DNA from: Catellatospora sp. TT07R-123
Lineage (GTDB): Bacteria; Actinomycetota; Actinomycetes; Mycobacteriales; Micromonosporaceae
Assembly (NCBI RefSeq): GCF_018327705.1
Contig: NZ_BNEM01000002.1
Coordinates: forward strand, 3,968,001 to 4,032,000
DNA length: 64,000 nucleotides
Direction: 5' to 3'
Part shown: one piece after another, positions 1-9,317 of the stretch
Layout of the letters: each line of letters starts with the position of its first letter
How positions within the stretch are numbered: the stretch's first letter is position 1
Translations under genes and position numbers: made by a program
The notes under the pieces: model-generated
The model's input: the letters and a program-made list of their open reading frames with translations, nothing else
The model's database searches: none
What the model was told of the DNA's origin: nothing

Positions 1-628
1 GGTCGATAAGCCAGCGCACCCCCTCGGCCAACGACGCGTCCTCATGGAAGAGACTCGCCGAACGCCCTGCGCCTGGACTGAGCATGAGCCGCTGTGCCTC
101 ACCTGAGCCCCCGGCCAACCGCCGGAACGGACCATAGGAGGCATGAAACCACCCGACTGGATTCTCGTTCCAGAGGCCGGAGCGAACCGCTTTGCTGGAT
201 GCGGCTGCCGCGAGCGCGGGGCGCAGCCCAGGGCTGTCGACCTGCTGCCTTTCCCATCGAAGGACTGCGGTGGCCGGCGGTTCCTCTGCGGATGCCTCGC
301 TCGGCGGGACTTCGAGACCGGTCTGGCGGCGTTGCGGTCCCACCCGATCGAAGGGCCGCTCCCGCAGGACCTCCGCGGACGCCTCGGCTTCAAATTCGCC
401 AGCGGTGATCCAGTTGTCGAAGTCGGGGACAAGGCTGTGCGCGACGGACGGGCCACACAGCGCCAACGACATCGCCCGCAGCAGGGTCGTCTTGCCGGAA
501 CCGTTGCGGCCCGCGATGACGGTCCACCCGGCACGGCTTCCGTCGGCTCGGGCCGCGAACTCCAGGTCCACGGCCCGAGCACCACTGAACCCGCGAACGT
601 TGGTGAGACGTACGCGAGAGATGTACAT
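1..628 (-). CDS. AAA-family ATPase, N-terminal part (runs off the window)
   Basis: The reverse strand from the ATG at 628 is open to the window edge (209 codons). The first residues, MYISRVRLTNVRGF, are the opening beta strand of RecF/SMC-like AAA ATPases. A Walker A motif follows near residue 40 (AGRNGSGKTT), with LLRAMSLALCG after it. The ribosome site GGAGGG (636-641) lies 7 nt upstream of the ATG. A small inverted repeat, TCTA-CCGA-TAGA (643-654), lies just upstream and could be an operator. The Walker B and signature regions are outside the window, so the subtype (anti-phage, toxin-linked or RecF-like) cannot be set. ATP binding is clear; the role is unknown. Confidence 0.75.
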   Translation of the reverse strand, partial: MYISRVRLTNVRGFSGARAVDLEFAARADGSRAGWTVIAGRNGSGKTTLLRAMSLALCGPSVAHSLVPDFDNWITAGEFEAEASAEVLRERPFDRVGPQRRQTGLEVPPSEASAEEPPATAVLRWERQQVDSPGLRPALAAAASSKAVRSGLWNENPVGWFHASYGPFRRLAGGSGEAQRLMLSPGAGRSASLFHEDASLAEGVRWLID

Positions 629-671
629 GTGGATGCCCTCCGTCTACCGATAGAGCATTAGACCACCGGGA

Positions 672-1760
672 TCAGGTCAGACGAGCCACAGCGGTGCGGA
701 TGCGCTCGTCGGTGGCGGTGAGGGCCACGCGGACGTGGCGGCCGCCGTTCGGGCCGTAGATCTCGCCGGGGGCGACCAGGATGCCGCGGCCGGCGAGCCA
801 GTCGGTGGTGTCCCAGCAGGCCTCGCCCCGGGTGGCCCACAGGTACAGGCCCGCCTCGGAGTGGTCGACCGTGAACCCGGCCCCCAGCAGCGCGGGGAGC
901 AGCAGGTCGCGGCGGGCGGCGTACCGGGTGCGCTGCTCCTCGGCGTGGGTCTCGTCGGCCAGCGCCGCGATCATCGCCGCCTGCACCGGGCCGGGCATGA
1001 TCATGCCCGCGTGCTTGCGGACCGCCAGCAGCTCGCCGACCAGCTCGGGGTCTCCGGCGACGAAGCCGGCCCGGTAACCGGCCAGGTTCGAGCGCTTGGA
1101 CAGCGAGTGCAGGGCGAGCACCCCGGTGTAGTCGCCGCCGCACACCGACAGCACCGACTCGGGCTGCGCGGTCCACGGCAGGGTCAGGTAGCACTCGTCG
1201 CTGACCAGGACCGCGCCGGTCTCACGGGCGTACGCGAGCCAGGCGCGCAGCTCGTCGACGCCCGCGACCCGGCCGTGCGGGTTGCCGGGCGAGTTGATCC
1301 AGATCAGGGCGGGCCGCTCACCGGCCGGCGGGGTGTCGGCGCGCAGGACCCGCGCCCCGGCCAGCCGGACGCCGACCTCGTACGTCGGGTAGCAGACCTC
1401 GGGGATGACCACGGTGTCGGCCGGTCCCAGGCCGAGCAGGCTGGGCAGCCACGCGACGAGCTCCTTGGAGCCGATCGAGGGCAGCACGGCGAAGCCGGGC
1501 TCGGCGCGGCAGGCGCGCGCGGTCCAGGCGGTGATCTCCTGGCGCAGCTCGGGCGTCCCGGCGGTCAGCGGGTAGCCCGGCCAGTCGGACGCCTCGGCCA
1601 GGGCCTTGCGGACGACGGCGGGCACCGGGTCGACCGGGGTGCCGATGGACAGGTCGACGATGCCGTCGGGGTGGGCCGCGGCGCGCCGCTTGGACGGCTC
1701 CAGCAGGTCCCACGGAAAGTCGGGCAGGCCGGCGGAGACCCTCCGCCGGCCGGAACCCAT
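672..1760 (-). CDS. dapC: Succinyldiaminopimelate transaminase
   Basis: This is a fold-type I PLP aminotransferase of 362 aa. It probably transfers an amino group from glutamate to N-succinyl-2-amino-6-ketopimelate in lysine/diaminopimelate synthesis (cytosolic). Visible motifs are the SPGNPHG cofactor loop (about 157-163), D188 and Y191 (SDECY), the Schiff-base lysine K222 in SLSKRSN and R230. The ATG at 1760 is chosen because it follows the fdxA stop by 11 nt and the protein then has family length; a longer reading would run into fdxA. The fdxA-dapC order is common in actinobacteria and supports DapC over other class I aminotransferases. Confidence 0.9.
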   Translation of the reverse strand: MGSGRRRVSAGLPDFPWDLLEPSKRRAAAHPDGIVDLSIGTPVDPVPAVVRKALAEASDWPGYPLTAGTPELRQEITAWTARACRAEPGFAVLPSIGSKELVAWLPSLLGLGPADTVVIPEVCYPTYEVGVRLAGARVLRADTPPAGERPALIWINSPGNPHGRVAGVDELRAWLAYARETGAVLVSDECYLTLPWTAQPESVLSVCGGDYTGVLALHSLSKRSNLAGYRAGFVAGDPELVGELLAVRKHAGMIMPGPVQAAMIAALADETHAEEQRTRYAARRDLLLPALLGAGFTVDHSEAGLYLWATRGEACWDTTDWLAGRGILVAPGEIYGPNGGRHVRVALTATDERIRTAVARLT

Positions 1761-1771
1761 GGCGCCGGTGC

Positions 1772-2098
1772 TCAGTGCTCGCCTTCCTTCGGCGGCAGGC
1801 CCGCGACGAAGGTCGCGTCGGCGGTGATCTTGCCGATCTTGGACGCGCCACCGGGCGAGCCGAGCTCGTTGAAGAACTCGTAGTTCGCCGTCACGTAGTC
1901 GCGCCACTGCTCCGGCACGTCGTCCTCGTAGAAGATCGCCTCGACGGGGCAGACCGGCTCGCAGGCGCCGCAGTCGACGCACTCGTCCGGGTGGATGTAC
2001 AGCATCCGGTTGCCCTCGTAGATGCAGTCGACCGGGCACTCCTCGATGCAGGCCTTGTCGAGCACATCGACGCACGGCTCGGCGATGATGTAAGTCAC
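1772..2098 (-). CDS. fdxA: 7Fe-type bacterial ferredoxin
   Basis: A 108-aa soluble electron carrier. Cysteines at 9, 17, 21 and 25 and at 40, 43, 46 and 50 give the C-x7-C-x3-CP and C-x2-C-x2-C-x3-CP spacing of ferredoxins with one 3Fe-4S and one 4Fe-4S cluster. The start is the GTG at 2098, preceded by GGAAGGA at good spacing; upstream in-frame starts add a tail that FdxA proteins lack. It lies 11 nt before dapC and is probably co-transcribed with it. The partner oxidoreductase cannot be told from the sequence. Confidence 0.93.
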   Translation of the reverse strand: MTYIIAEPCVDVLDKACIEECPVDCIYEGNRMLYIHPDECVDCGACEPVCPVEAIFYEDDVPEQWRDYVTANYEFFNELGSPGGASKIGKITADATFVAGLPPKEGEH

Positions 2099-2237
2099 TG
2101 ATCGTCCTTCCACGCACTCTTCCACGGAGCGCGCGCGCAACCCCCCGGCGGCCTAAGCCCCCGTGGGACGCGCGTGCTCCGCCGCTCCACGCGGCCAGAC
2201 GCCAGCCTAGTATCCGGAAGAGGGAGGTAGGTAGTCA

Positions 2238-3188
2238 GTGTTGGCTAAGCACGATCTCGGGTCCCGAGTGGTGGTACGCCGGTTCGCCGGTTTCCGCGAC
2301 GACCGCCCGCAGTTCACCGATGTACTGGGCGAACTCACCGGCCTCACCGACACCGAACTGATAGTCAGCACGTCTCAAGGCGTGGTCGTCGTGCCGCTGG
2401 CTCAGGTGCACCGGGCGAAGGTGGTCCCGGCCCGGCGCGGCCCGACCGCGCGCGAGGTCGCCGCGCTGGAGCTGGCCGCCGCCGAGGCGTGGCCCGCACC
2501 GGTGCGCGAGCTGCTGGGCGACTGGTGGCTGCGGGCCGCCGGCGGGTACACCGGCCGGGCCAACTCGGCGCTGCCCGTGGGCGACCCGGGCCTGCCGCTG
2601 CCGGCGGCGGTCGACGCGGTGGTCGACTTCTACCGTGCGCAGTCGCTGCCGCCGCAGCTCGACGTGCCGCTGCCGCTGGCCTCGGCGGTCGAGCGGGAGC
2701 TGCTGCGGCGCGGCTGGCACGCCGAGTGCACGGTGCTGGTGCAGACCTGCCCGCTGGACGAGCTGATCGCGGCGACGCCCGACGGCGAGCGGTTCGCGCT
2801 GGCCGATACGCCGTCGGAGCAGTTCCTGACGATGATCGCGGGCACGCTCGGGCCGCTGCCGGACGCGGCGCGGCACGTGCTGACCGCCGTGCCGGGCGTG
2901 GTGTTCGCGCAGCAGTTCGACGACTCGGGCGAGTTGCTGGCGCGGGCGCGGGGCTCGGTCACCGGCGCGGGCCGCTGGCTGGGGGTGTTCGGGGTGGAGA
3001 CGGCCGCGGCCGCCCGCCGCCGGGGCCTGGCCGTCGCGGCGATGGGGGCGCTGGCCCGCTGGGCCGCCGCGCAGGGCGCCACCGACGCGTTCCTTCAGGT
3101 CAACTCGCCCAACACCGGCGCGATCGCGCTGTACGAGCGCCTCGGCTTCACCCGCCACCACGTCTACACCCGCTACCGGCTGCGCTGA
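2238..3188 (+). CDS. GNAT-family N-acetyltransferase
   Basis: A 316-aa protein. Residues 1-60 form a small beta domain (SRVVVRRFAGF...). The C-terminal part, about 200-316, carries the GNAT acetyl-CoA region: GVFGVETAAAARRRGLAVAAM resembles motif A, and QVNSPNTGAIALYERLGF is the typical C-terminal motif. The acceptor substrate is unknown. The GTG at 2238 follows AGGGAGG (2221-2227). It is divergent from fdxA-dapC, an arrangement often seen in actinobacteria. Confidence 0.85.
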   Translation: MLAKHDLGSRVVVRRFAGFRDDRPQFTDVLGELTGLTDTELIVSTSQGVVVVPLAQVHRAKVVPARRGPTAREVAALELAAAEAWPAPVRELLGDWWLRAAGGYTGRANSALPVGDPGLPLPAAVDAVVDFYRAQSLPPQLDVPLPLASAVERELLRRGWHAECTVLVQTCPLDELIAATPDGERFALADTPSEQFLTMIAGTLGPLPDAARHVLTAVPGVVFAQQFDDSGELLARARGSVTGAGRWLGVFGVETAAAARRRGLAVAAMGALARWAAAQGATDAFLQVNSPNTGAIALYERLGFTRHHVYTRYRLR

Positions 3189-3200
3189 CGCATACGCGAA

Positions 3201-3230
3201 CGCCGGAGGACACCGAGGTGTCCTCCGGCG
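3201..3230. terminator. Hairpin between convergent genes
   Basis: A perfect 13-bp stem (3201-3213 with 3218-3230) has a CGAG loop and lies between two converging genes. It lacks a T-run, as is usual for high-GC actinobacteria, and could serve both strands. Confidence 0.7.
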
Positions 3231-3248
3231 AACCGTGACCGGTACGGC

Positions 3249-3698
3249 CTAGACGCGGCGCGGGCGCGCCTTGGCCTGCTGCGCGAACGACTTCAGCTGG
3301 CGGGCCCGGTAGTCGGTGGCGAACGCCGTCAGCACCAGCAGGCCGAGCCCGGTGCCGACGATGAACACACCGCCGTAGAACCAGATCTGGCTGAAGAACG
3401 CCCCGGCACCCGGACCGAACGGGTTCTCGCCGGCCAGCAGCGGTCCGACCAGAGCGCTGAGCAGGCAGGCGACCCCGCCCGCGGCAGCAAGGTCGGCGAC
3501 CACCCGGGCCTGCGGCCGGATACGTCCCCAGTAGATCGCCATGCCGAAGAAGACCAGGCCGATCACGCCGAGCGCGATCATGCCGGCGACGCCCTGCTTG
3601 GCGTCGTCCTCGATGCCCTTGGCGATCCACCGGGCGACCACGTTGACGACGAACAGCGTCCCCGCGATCACTCCGACCGGCAACCACCGCTCCTTCAT
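3249..3698 (-). CDS. Small four-helix integral membrane protein
   Basis: A 149-aa protein with about four hydrophobic segments: near 7-22, 37-57, 68-90 and 105-127. A basic C-terminal tail (QQAKARPRRV) is probably cytoplasmic. It lies 21 nt after the VanW-like gene on the same strand, so the two may share a transcript. I do not recognise a functional family; the role is unknown. Confidence 0.75.
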   Translation of the reverse strand: MKERWLPVGVIAGTLFVVNVVARWIAKGIEDDAKQGVAGMIALGVIGLVFFGMAIYWGRIRPQARVVADLAAAGGVACLLSALVGPLLAGENPFGPGAGAFFSQIWFYGGVFIVGTGLGLLVLTAFATDYRARQLKSFAQQAKARPRRV

Positions 3699-3719
3699 GG
3701 CATCCTCCTCAAGCGCCTG

Positions 3720-5432
3720 TCACTGCTGCGGCTTGGCGTCGCACACGTATTGTGGCTCAGCGTCATACCGCCAGGTGAACTTCTCCCGCTTGACCTCTTT
3801 ACCGTCCTTGCGGAAGATGCGCCAGGCGTCCTGCGTAAACCCTTGACTACCCTGCGTAGCGATGCAGGTGGGACCGGCCGGAAGTGAGATCTTCTTCGGT
3901 TCGGTGATGTCGCGCTTCGGGTCGTACTTCGTGGTAATGCTGTCGTAGACCTTGGTCGACCACATGCTGACCGTGATCGAGTCCGCCGTGTACGACGTGT
4001 CGATCAGCACCCCGTACGGCGTGTCGTTGGTGAACCGCAGGTCCAGCGACGGGTACATGATGGTCGACTCGATGACCGCCGGGTAGCGGGTGAAGTAGAA
4101 CGAGTGCGGCTTGTGCTCCACGTCCTTCAGGCCCGCGTAGTACGAGGCGTTGAAGATCGTGGTGGTGAACTGCGACGCGCCGCCGCCCACGCCCGGGACC
4201 AGCTTGCCGTCCATGATGATCGGCGCGTCGTGGTAGCCCTCGGCGTAGCCGCGCGGACCGGTGTGGCCGTTGAGCGAGAAGGTCTCGCCCGGCTTCACGA
4301 TCGCGCCGTCGACCTCCTTGGCGATCTGGACGATGTTCTTGCTGCGCGGGCTCTCCAGCCCACCGGTGAAGTACGTGGTGAACGACGACACCTGCTCGCG
4401 GATGCCCAGCTTGGCCAGGTCCTTCGCGGTGGTCGCGGCGGCCACCTCGTCGATCTTCGCGGTGACGCTGCGGTCGCCGGTCTGCTTGAGCACCGGCACC
4501 AGGTCCGCGGCGAGCTTGGCCGTGTCGACCAGGGTGCCGCCGGTGCTGGCCAGGACCTGCGCCTTGCCGTTCTTCCCGCTGATCGAGGCGTTCTTGGGCT
4601 GCGTCTCGACCTTGTCCAGGGTCGACTTCCAGCCGTCGCGCAGCTTCTGGTCGTCGATCTTCACGGTCAGGCGGCCGTCGGCGTCCGAGCCGATGACCAG
4701 GCTCGACGCGATGACGCGGGTGGACAGGGTGAGCTTGCCCTGCGGCGTGCCGACAGTCACCGGCGCGGCCACGGCGGGCGCGGCCACCTCGGCGATCATC
4801 CGGTCCACGTCGGCGGCGCTGCTGGCCGGCGTCTTGTCCGCCAGCGGCACGGTCACCTCGCCCTTGAGCCAGCCGTCGCGCAGGGCGTCGGCGGCGCGGG
4901 CCGAGTCGAGCGCGAGCCCGGCCTTCGGGTAGACGGCCTTGGGCGTACGCCCGTCGAAGACCACCCCGGGCAGCGTCATGGCCGCACCGCTCGCCTTGGC
5001 CACGACCGGCTGGAGCGCGGCCGCCAGGCGGGCGGAGTCGACCGTGACGACCGGTGCCACGTCGGTGGTGCCGAAGGTCGAGGTGAGCGCGTCCCACGGG
5101 CTGTAGGCGGCGTCCGCGGCGGCGGCCACGGTGGCGTCCACGTCCACGCCCAGGCCGACGTCCTGCGGCTGGACCGTGGCGGTCTGGTCGCCGACGTGCA
5201 CGGTCAGCGGCGCGGCGAGCCGGTCGGCGCGGGCGGCGAGCCCGGCGCGCAGCGCGTCGGCGGCCTCGGCCCGGTCGCGCTGGCCGATCTCGATGCCGAG
5301 CACCCGCACGTTGCGCGGGACCTCACTGCCCAGGGCGTATCCGGCGAACGATCCGACCAGCGCCAGTGCGACGGCGGTGGTCAGACCTGCGATCAGCCAG
5401 CGTCGCCGGGTGAAGGCGGGGGTGGAGAACAC
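3720..5432 (-). CDS. VanW-family protein with peptidoglycan-binding-like repeats
   Basis: A 570-aa envelope protein. An N-terminal basic stretch and membrane anchor (WLIAGLTTAVALALVG, about 13-30) are followed by an extracytoplasmic part. About 45-330 resembles the G5/YoaR-like putative peptidoglycan-binding domains that precede VanW. About 345-480 is the VanW domain, with ESPRSKNI, GETFSLNGHTGPRGYAEGY and GGGASQFTTTIFNASYYAG. Its presumed role is in cell-wall metabolism; the biochemical activity of VanW is not established. The GTG at 5432 was chosen for the signal anchor immediately after it. It is divergent from the DUF2254 gene at 5574. Confidence 0.88.
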   Translation of the reverse strand: MFSTPAFTRRRWLIAGLTTAVALALVGSFAGYALGSEVPRNVRVLGIEIGQRDRAEAADALRAGLAARADRLAAPLTVHVGDQTATVQPQDVGLGVDVDATVAAAADAAYSPWDALTSTFGTTDVAPVVTVDSARLAAALQPVVAKASGAAMTLPGVVFDGRTPKAVYPKAGLALDSARAADALRDGWLKGEVTVPLADKTPASSAADVDRMIAEVAAPAVAAPVTVGTPQGKLTLSTRVIASSLVIGSDADGRLTVKIDDQKLRDGWKSTLDKVETQPKNASISGKNGKAQVLASTGGTLVDTAKLAADLVPVLKQTGDRSVTAKIDEVAAATTAKDLAKLGIREQVSSFTTYFTGGLESPRSKNIVQIAKEVDGAIVKPGETFSLNGHTGPRGYAEGYHDAPIIMDGKLVPGVGGGASQFTTTIFNASYYAGLKDVEHKPHSFYFTRYPAVIESTIMYPSLDLRFTNDTPYGVLIDTSYTADSITVSMWSTKVYDSITTKYDPKRDITEPKKISLPAGPTCIATQGSQGFTQDAWRIFRKDGKEVKREKFTWRYDAEPQYVCDAKPQQ

Positions 5433-5573
5433 AGACGAACCTCATCATCGTTGGTGGGGCCTCATGGCGGAGTCCCGGCCGGTGACGCACGTGAATGCGC
5501 CCGTTCGGGACACCAGGCGGTCTAGGGTAACGCGATATACGAAGCTCGCCCACATTCGAGAAAATAGGTCGGT

Positions 5574-6929
5574 ATGGGTGATTTGACCGGTGCTGAGCTG
5601 GAACATCAGGTCGCGCCGCATGTGCGGCGGCTGCGTACCCGGGCGCTGCGCGACCAGCTCGCCGAGAGCCTGCTGTTCATCCCCGCGCTGATGCTGGCCG
5701 CCTCGGTGGTGCTCAGCGTGCTGCTGGGACACCTCGACGCGCGCTACGACGGCGCTTTCAGCACCTGGATCACCTTCGCGCCCGACGTGGCGATCACGCT
5801 GCTCGGCATCATCGCCGGTGCCATGATCACCACGGCCGGGGTGGTGTTCTCACTGCTGGTGGTGTCGTTGCAGCTGGCCAGCGGGCAGTTCTCGCCCCGG
5901 GTGCTGCGCGGTTTCTGGCGCGACCGGCGCGGCCAGGTGCTGGTCGGGCTGCTGCTGAGCACGTTCGCGTTCTGCGTGCTGGCGCTGGCCCGGGTCGACA
6001 CCGCCGACGCCGCCGCCCCGACGCTGACCGTCGGGTTCGCGCTGCTGCTCACCATCGCCTCGGTGCTGGCGATCGTCGTCTACCTCGACCGCATCAGCCG
6101 TCAGCAGTACGTCGGCCGGATCATGGAACGGGTCGCCCACGAGACGACCTGCCTGATCGCCGAGCTGCCGTACGGCCCGCACATCGGCGCCCGCGTCGGC
6201 GAACCCGTCGAGCCGCCCGACCCGCCCGCGCCGGGACCCGGGCTCACCATCGCGGCCACCCGGGACGGCTGGGTGCAGCAGCTCAGCAAGCGCGCCCTGG
6301 TCGCGGCGGCGCCGCCCGGCTCGGTCGTGCGGCTGGAGACCCGCGTGGGGGCGTACCTGGTGGCGGGCACCCCGATGGTCACCATCTGGCCCGAGCCGGC
6401 CGACCCGGCGACCACCTCGCGGCTGGTCTGCGAGGCCGTCATCGTCGGGGTCGCCCGGACCATGCAGCAGGACATCGACTTCGGGCTGCGCCAGCTGTCC
6501 GACATCGGGCTGCGGGCGCTGTCGCCCGCCGTCAACGACCCGACCACCGCGATCGAGGTGATCCTGCGCCTGGCCTCGGTGATGCGGCGGCTGGTGCTGG
6601 CCGAGACGCCCGCCCGAGCCGTACGCGACCCCCAGGACCGCATCCTGCTCACGCCGTACGAACTGGGCCACGCCGACTACGTCGAGCACGCCTTCCACCA
6701 GCTGCGCGCCTTCGCCGCCCCGCACCCGAGCGTGGTGGTCCCGCTGCTGCGCACGATGCGGATGCTGCGCACCGCCTGCACCGCGCCCGAGCTCGGGCCG
6801 CTGACCCCGGACCGGTCGGCCACCGTCGCCGCCCTGGACGAGCAGCTCGCCCTGACCGTCGCCGGTGCCCGCCGGGCCGGTCTGCTGCCGCAGGAGCTGG
6901 CCGTCGTCGAGGCGATCGCGGCAGGCTGA
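5574..6929 (+). CDS. DUF2254 family membrane protein
   Basis: A 451-aa protein. Four hydrophobic segments lie in the first 180 residues (about 34-55, 69-103, 121-140 and 150-170), followed by a soluble C-terminal half. The hallmark DUF2254 stretches are present: ITTAGVVFSLLVVSLQLASGQFSPR and DIDFGLRQLSDIGLRALSPAVNDPTTA. The function of the family is unknown. Its stop is 1 nt from the end of the next, convergent gene, with no room for a separate terminator. Confidence 0.9.
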   Translation: MGDLTGAELEHQVAPHVRRLRTRALRDQLAESLLFIPALMLAASVVLSVLLGHLDARYDGAFSTWITFAPDVAITLLGIIAGAMITTAGVVFSLLVVSLQLASGQFSPRVLRGFWRDRRGQVLVGLLLSTFAFCVLALARVDTADAAAPTLTVGFALLLTIASVLAIVVYLDRISRQQYVGRIMERVAHETTCLIAELPYGPHIGARVGEPVEPPDPPAPGPGLTIAATRDGWVQQLSKRALVAAAPPGSVVRLETRVGAYLVAGTPMVTIWPEPADPATTSRLVCEAVIVGVARTMQQDIDFGLRQLSDIGLRALSPAVNDPTTAIEVILRLASVMRRLVLAETPARAVRDPQDRILLTPYELGHADYVEHAFHQLRAFAAPHPSVVVPLLRTMRMLRTACTAPELGPLTPDRSATVAALDEQLALTVAGARRAGLLPQELAVVEAIAAG

Positions 6930-6930
6930 C

Positions 6931-7863
6931 CTACAGCGGCAGCTTGGCCTTGACCGCCTCGCCCTGCTTGCCGGTCTCGACCCACTTCGCGCCCAGCGCG
7001 TTCAGGTCGCCCTCGTGGTCGGCGGTGAAGCCGGACAGCTCGGCCCGCGCCCGCGCCATCGCCAGCTGCCACACCGACGTCCGGCAGGTCCGGTCGGCGG
7101 CGACCGCGCGGTCCTGGAACTCGATCGCCTGCTTCCACGGCCCCGGGAACGTCTTCGGGCTCACCGGGCGGCCGTGGTCGTTGAACTTCTCCCGCACCGC
7201 CGCGTAGAGCTCGCCGAGGTCGTTGGCGGGAATGCCCTGCTTGGCCATGCAGGGGCCGTAGCCGAGCATGGCCGACTCGATCGCCGGGTCCTCGCCGACG
7301 CGGCGCAGCAGTTCGAGGAACTGCGCGTCCAGGTCCAGGCTGGCCTCGGGGACGAACTTGCCCTCGTACGACTCCGCGGGCGGCTCGCAGTAGACGAGCT
7401 GGTCGGAGTACTGCTGGCGCTTCTCGGGCGGCAGCTTGTCGAAGCCGGGGTTGCTGTACTCCTCCTCGGCCGTGGTCGCCTCGACCGAGGCCGCGACGCT
7501 GGTCAGCAGCTGCGAGGCGCCCGGCTCGACCACCGCCGACACCTCGAACGGCAGCAGCGTGCGGGCGGCGCCCGCAGGCGCGAACGGCGGCGGCGTGTAG
7601 GAGAAGTGCTCCTTGGCCATGCAGTCCTTCATCGGCTGCTGGTAGGCGCTGTACGTGAGCACCTCGACGGCGGCGCGCTGCGCCACGGTGCCGTTGATCC
7701 GCTCATACGTGGCGACCAGGCCCGCCTCGACCGCGTTGGCCGCGGGCACCGACAGCGGGGCCGGACCGGCCTCCTTCGCGTATCCGGCGAGGGTGAGCAC
7801 GCTCAGCGCCCCGACGACACCTACCGCCGCGTGCCGCCGCCACAGCTGACCCGTCAACCTCAT
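6931..7863 (-). CDS. Secreted or membrane-anchored protein of unknown function
   Basis: A 310-aa protein. The ATG at 7863 is preceded by GGGGAG and starts an export signal (HAAVGVVGALSVLTLAGYAK); the residue after the LAG is Tyr, so there is no lipobox cysteine. The mature part is charged, with cysteines near 77 (KDCMAK), 154 (YCEPP), 200 (GPCMAK) and 255 (TCRTS), plausibly two disulfides. The paired ...CMAK motifs suggest an internal duplication. I do not recognise a family. Confidence 0.7.
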   Translation of the reverse strand: MRLTGQLWRRHAAVGVVGALSVLTLAGYAKEAGPAPLSVPAANAVEAGLVATYERINGTVAQRAAVEVLTYSAYQQPMKDCMAKEHFSYTPPPFAPAGAARTLLPFEVSAVVEPGASQLLTSVAASVEATTAEEEYSNPGFDKLPPEKRQQYSDQLVYCEPPAESYEGKFVPEASLDLDAQFLELLRRVGEDPAIESAMLGYGPCMAKQGIPANDLGELYAAVREKFNDHGRPVSPKTFPGPWKQAIEFQDRAVAADRTCRTSVWQLAMARARAELSGFTADHEGDLNALGAKWVETGKQGEAVKAKLPL

Positions 7864-8046
7864 CGTCGTGCTCTCCCCTGGCCGTTTACGTGACCAGGAC
7901 ATCCTGGGCAGACGTCCGGTCAGTGTCCATGGCCCGTACGGCGCGGCCTTGCCCGCACGCTCGGCGCCATGGACCCTGACCAGCACATATGTCCGCCCCG
8001 ACGGGCGGGTGTGGTGTCGGTAACGCGACAACCCACCCGACCGGGG

Positions 8047-9264
8047 TCAGCGGCGGGTGAAGCGGCGCAGCAGCAGCCGTCCGCCGGACAGGCCCAGGAT
8101 CAGCACGGTCACCGTGTCGCGGCCGGTCTTGACCGGGTCGCGGCGGTGCTCGTAGCTGATCACGGCGGCCGCCCGGTGCCGGGGCCGCGGCGGTGGCTGC
8201 GGACTCGGCGACGGCGGCGGGCTCGGACGCGGCGACGGCGAGGGCGGCTCGGGCGAGGGGGGAGGCAGCGGCGGCAGTACGGGCGCCACCGGCGGCGCCA
8301 CCGGGCTGGGCCGCGGCGACGGGCTCCGCGACGGGCTCGGACTTGGCGACGGACTCGGGCTGGGCGACGGCGACGGGCTGGGCGACGGACTCGGGCTGGG
8401 CGACGGGCTCGGCGGCGGTGCCGCGATCCAGGCGCCGTCGGTGCTGCTCAGCGGGTCGTCGACGGCCACCTGCACCGCCGTCGCGGTCGCCAGGTCGATC
8501 CGGTACTGGGTGGTCTGCCGCCCCTCGCCGTTGTTGACCGTGTACAGGTCGCCGCCGATCACGGCCGAGGTGCCGTAGGTGCCGCCCCGGCGCGGGTCGC
8601 CCGACAGCGCGCGCCGCGCCGCCACCCCGGTGGCCGGGTCGACCCGGACCAGCTCAGGCGGCCCGCCGGTGCTGGAGTCGACGCCGTAGAGCAGGCCGTC
8701 GGCCGGGTTCAGGTCCCAGTCGCCGAGGAACGCCGGCACCGACAGCGCCGTGTCCCGCAGCACGTGCCCGAACGTCGCGCTGGACGGTCTGATGTCGACG
8801 GTGAGCAGGCGGTCGTCGGCCTGGAGGTGGAGCAGTCCGGCGGCGGCGGTGCCGCCGTACGCCCGGGACACGGGAGTGGTGGAGCCCGGCGGGCGGCCGC
8901 GCACCGGGCCGAGGTCGGTGACCGTACCCGTTCGGGTGATGGAGACGAGGTGCCCGCCGTCGCCGAGCGGAGCCGCGAAGCGCCGCGTCGCCACGCCGTA
9001 GAGCAGCTGCTGGGCCGCGTCCCAGCCGATGGCGTTGACGGTGTAGTCGAGGTCGGCCACGGCCCGTACGGCGCCGGTCAGCGGGTCGAGCTCGACCAGG
9101 TCGGACGGCACGTTGGGCACCGGCGTGCGCACCTGGAGCAGCGTGCCCGGCAGGGGCGCGGCCCGGCCCGCGGCGGGGGCGGCCAGCAGCACCGGCAGCG
9201 CCAGCGCGGCACCGGCGGCCGCGAGCGCGCCGAGCAGGGGTCGATATCGGGGGCACGTACGCAT
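8047..9264 (-). CDS. Secreted beta-propeller-like protein with Ser-Pro repeat and C-terminal anchor
   Basis: A 405-aa protein. A signal peptide (residues 1-36, ending AAGRAAP) precedes a domain of about 240 residues with repeated LLYGV/DPATG/TVNN elements, like DUF6923 or quinoprotein-propeller folds. A long Ser-Pro repeat follows (about 285-360; DNA roughly 8200-8413), then a C-terminal hydrophobic stretch with arginines (VLILGLSGGRLLLRRFTRR). That end resembles a wall or membrane anchor, but no LPXTG is visible. The function is unknown. The Ser-Pro stretch is presumably a wall-spanning stalk. Confidence 0.75.
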   Translation of the reverse strand: MRTCPRYRPLLGALAAAGAALALPVLLAAPAAGRAAPLPGTLLQVRTPVPNVPSDLVELDPLTGAVRAVADLDYTVNAIGWDAAQQLLYGVATRRFAAPLGDGGHLVSITRTGTVTDLGPVRGRPPGSTTPVSRAYGGTAAAGLLHLQADDRLLTVDIRPSSATFGHVLRDTALSVPAFLGDWDLNPADGLLYGVDSSTGGPPELVRVDPATGVAARRALSGDPRRGGTYGTSAVIGGDLYTVNNGEGRQTTQYRIDLATATAVQVAVDDPLSSTDGAWIAAPPPSPSPSPSPSPSPSPSPSPSPSPSPSPSRSPSPRPSPVAPPVAPVLPPLPPPSPEPPSPSPRPSPPPSPSPQPPPRPRHRAAAVISYEHRRDPVKTGRDTVTVLILGLSGGRLLLRRFTRR

Positions 9265-9317
9265 ACCATCCTGTATAGCCCCAGATGTACAGTTTGGGCG
9301 AATCGCGGAGGAACGGC

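Noticed and set aside
94..661. Forward-strand frames in the first 660 bases
   Set aside because: They are shadows of the reverse-strand ATPase, which has a Walker A motif and a ribosome site.
4104..5525. Long forward frame opposite the VanW gene
   Set aside because: Composition-driven antisense frame in very GC-rich DNA; the reverse frame carries the VanW motifs.
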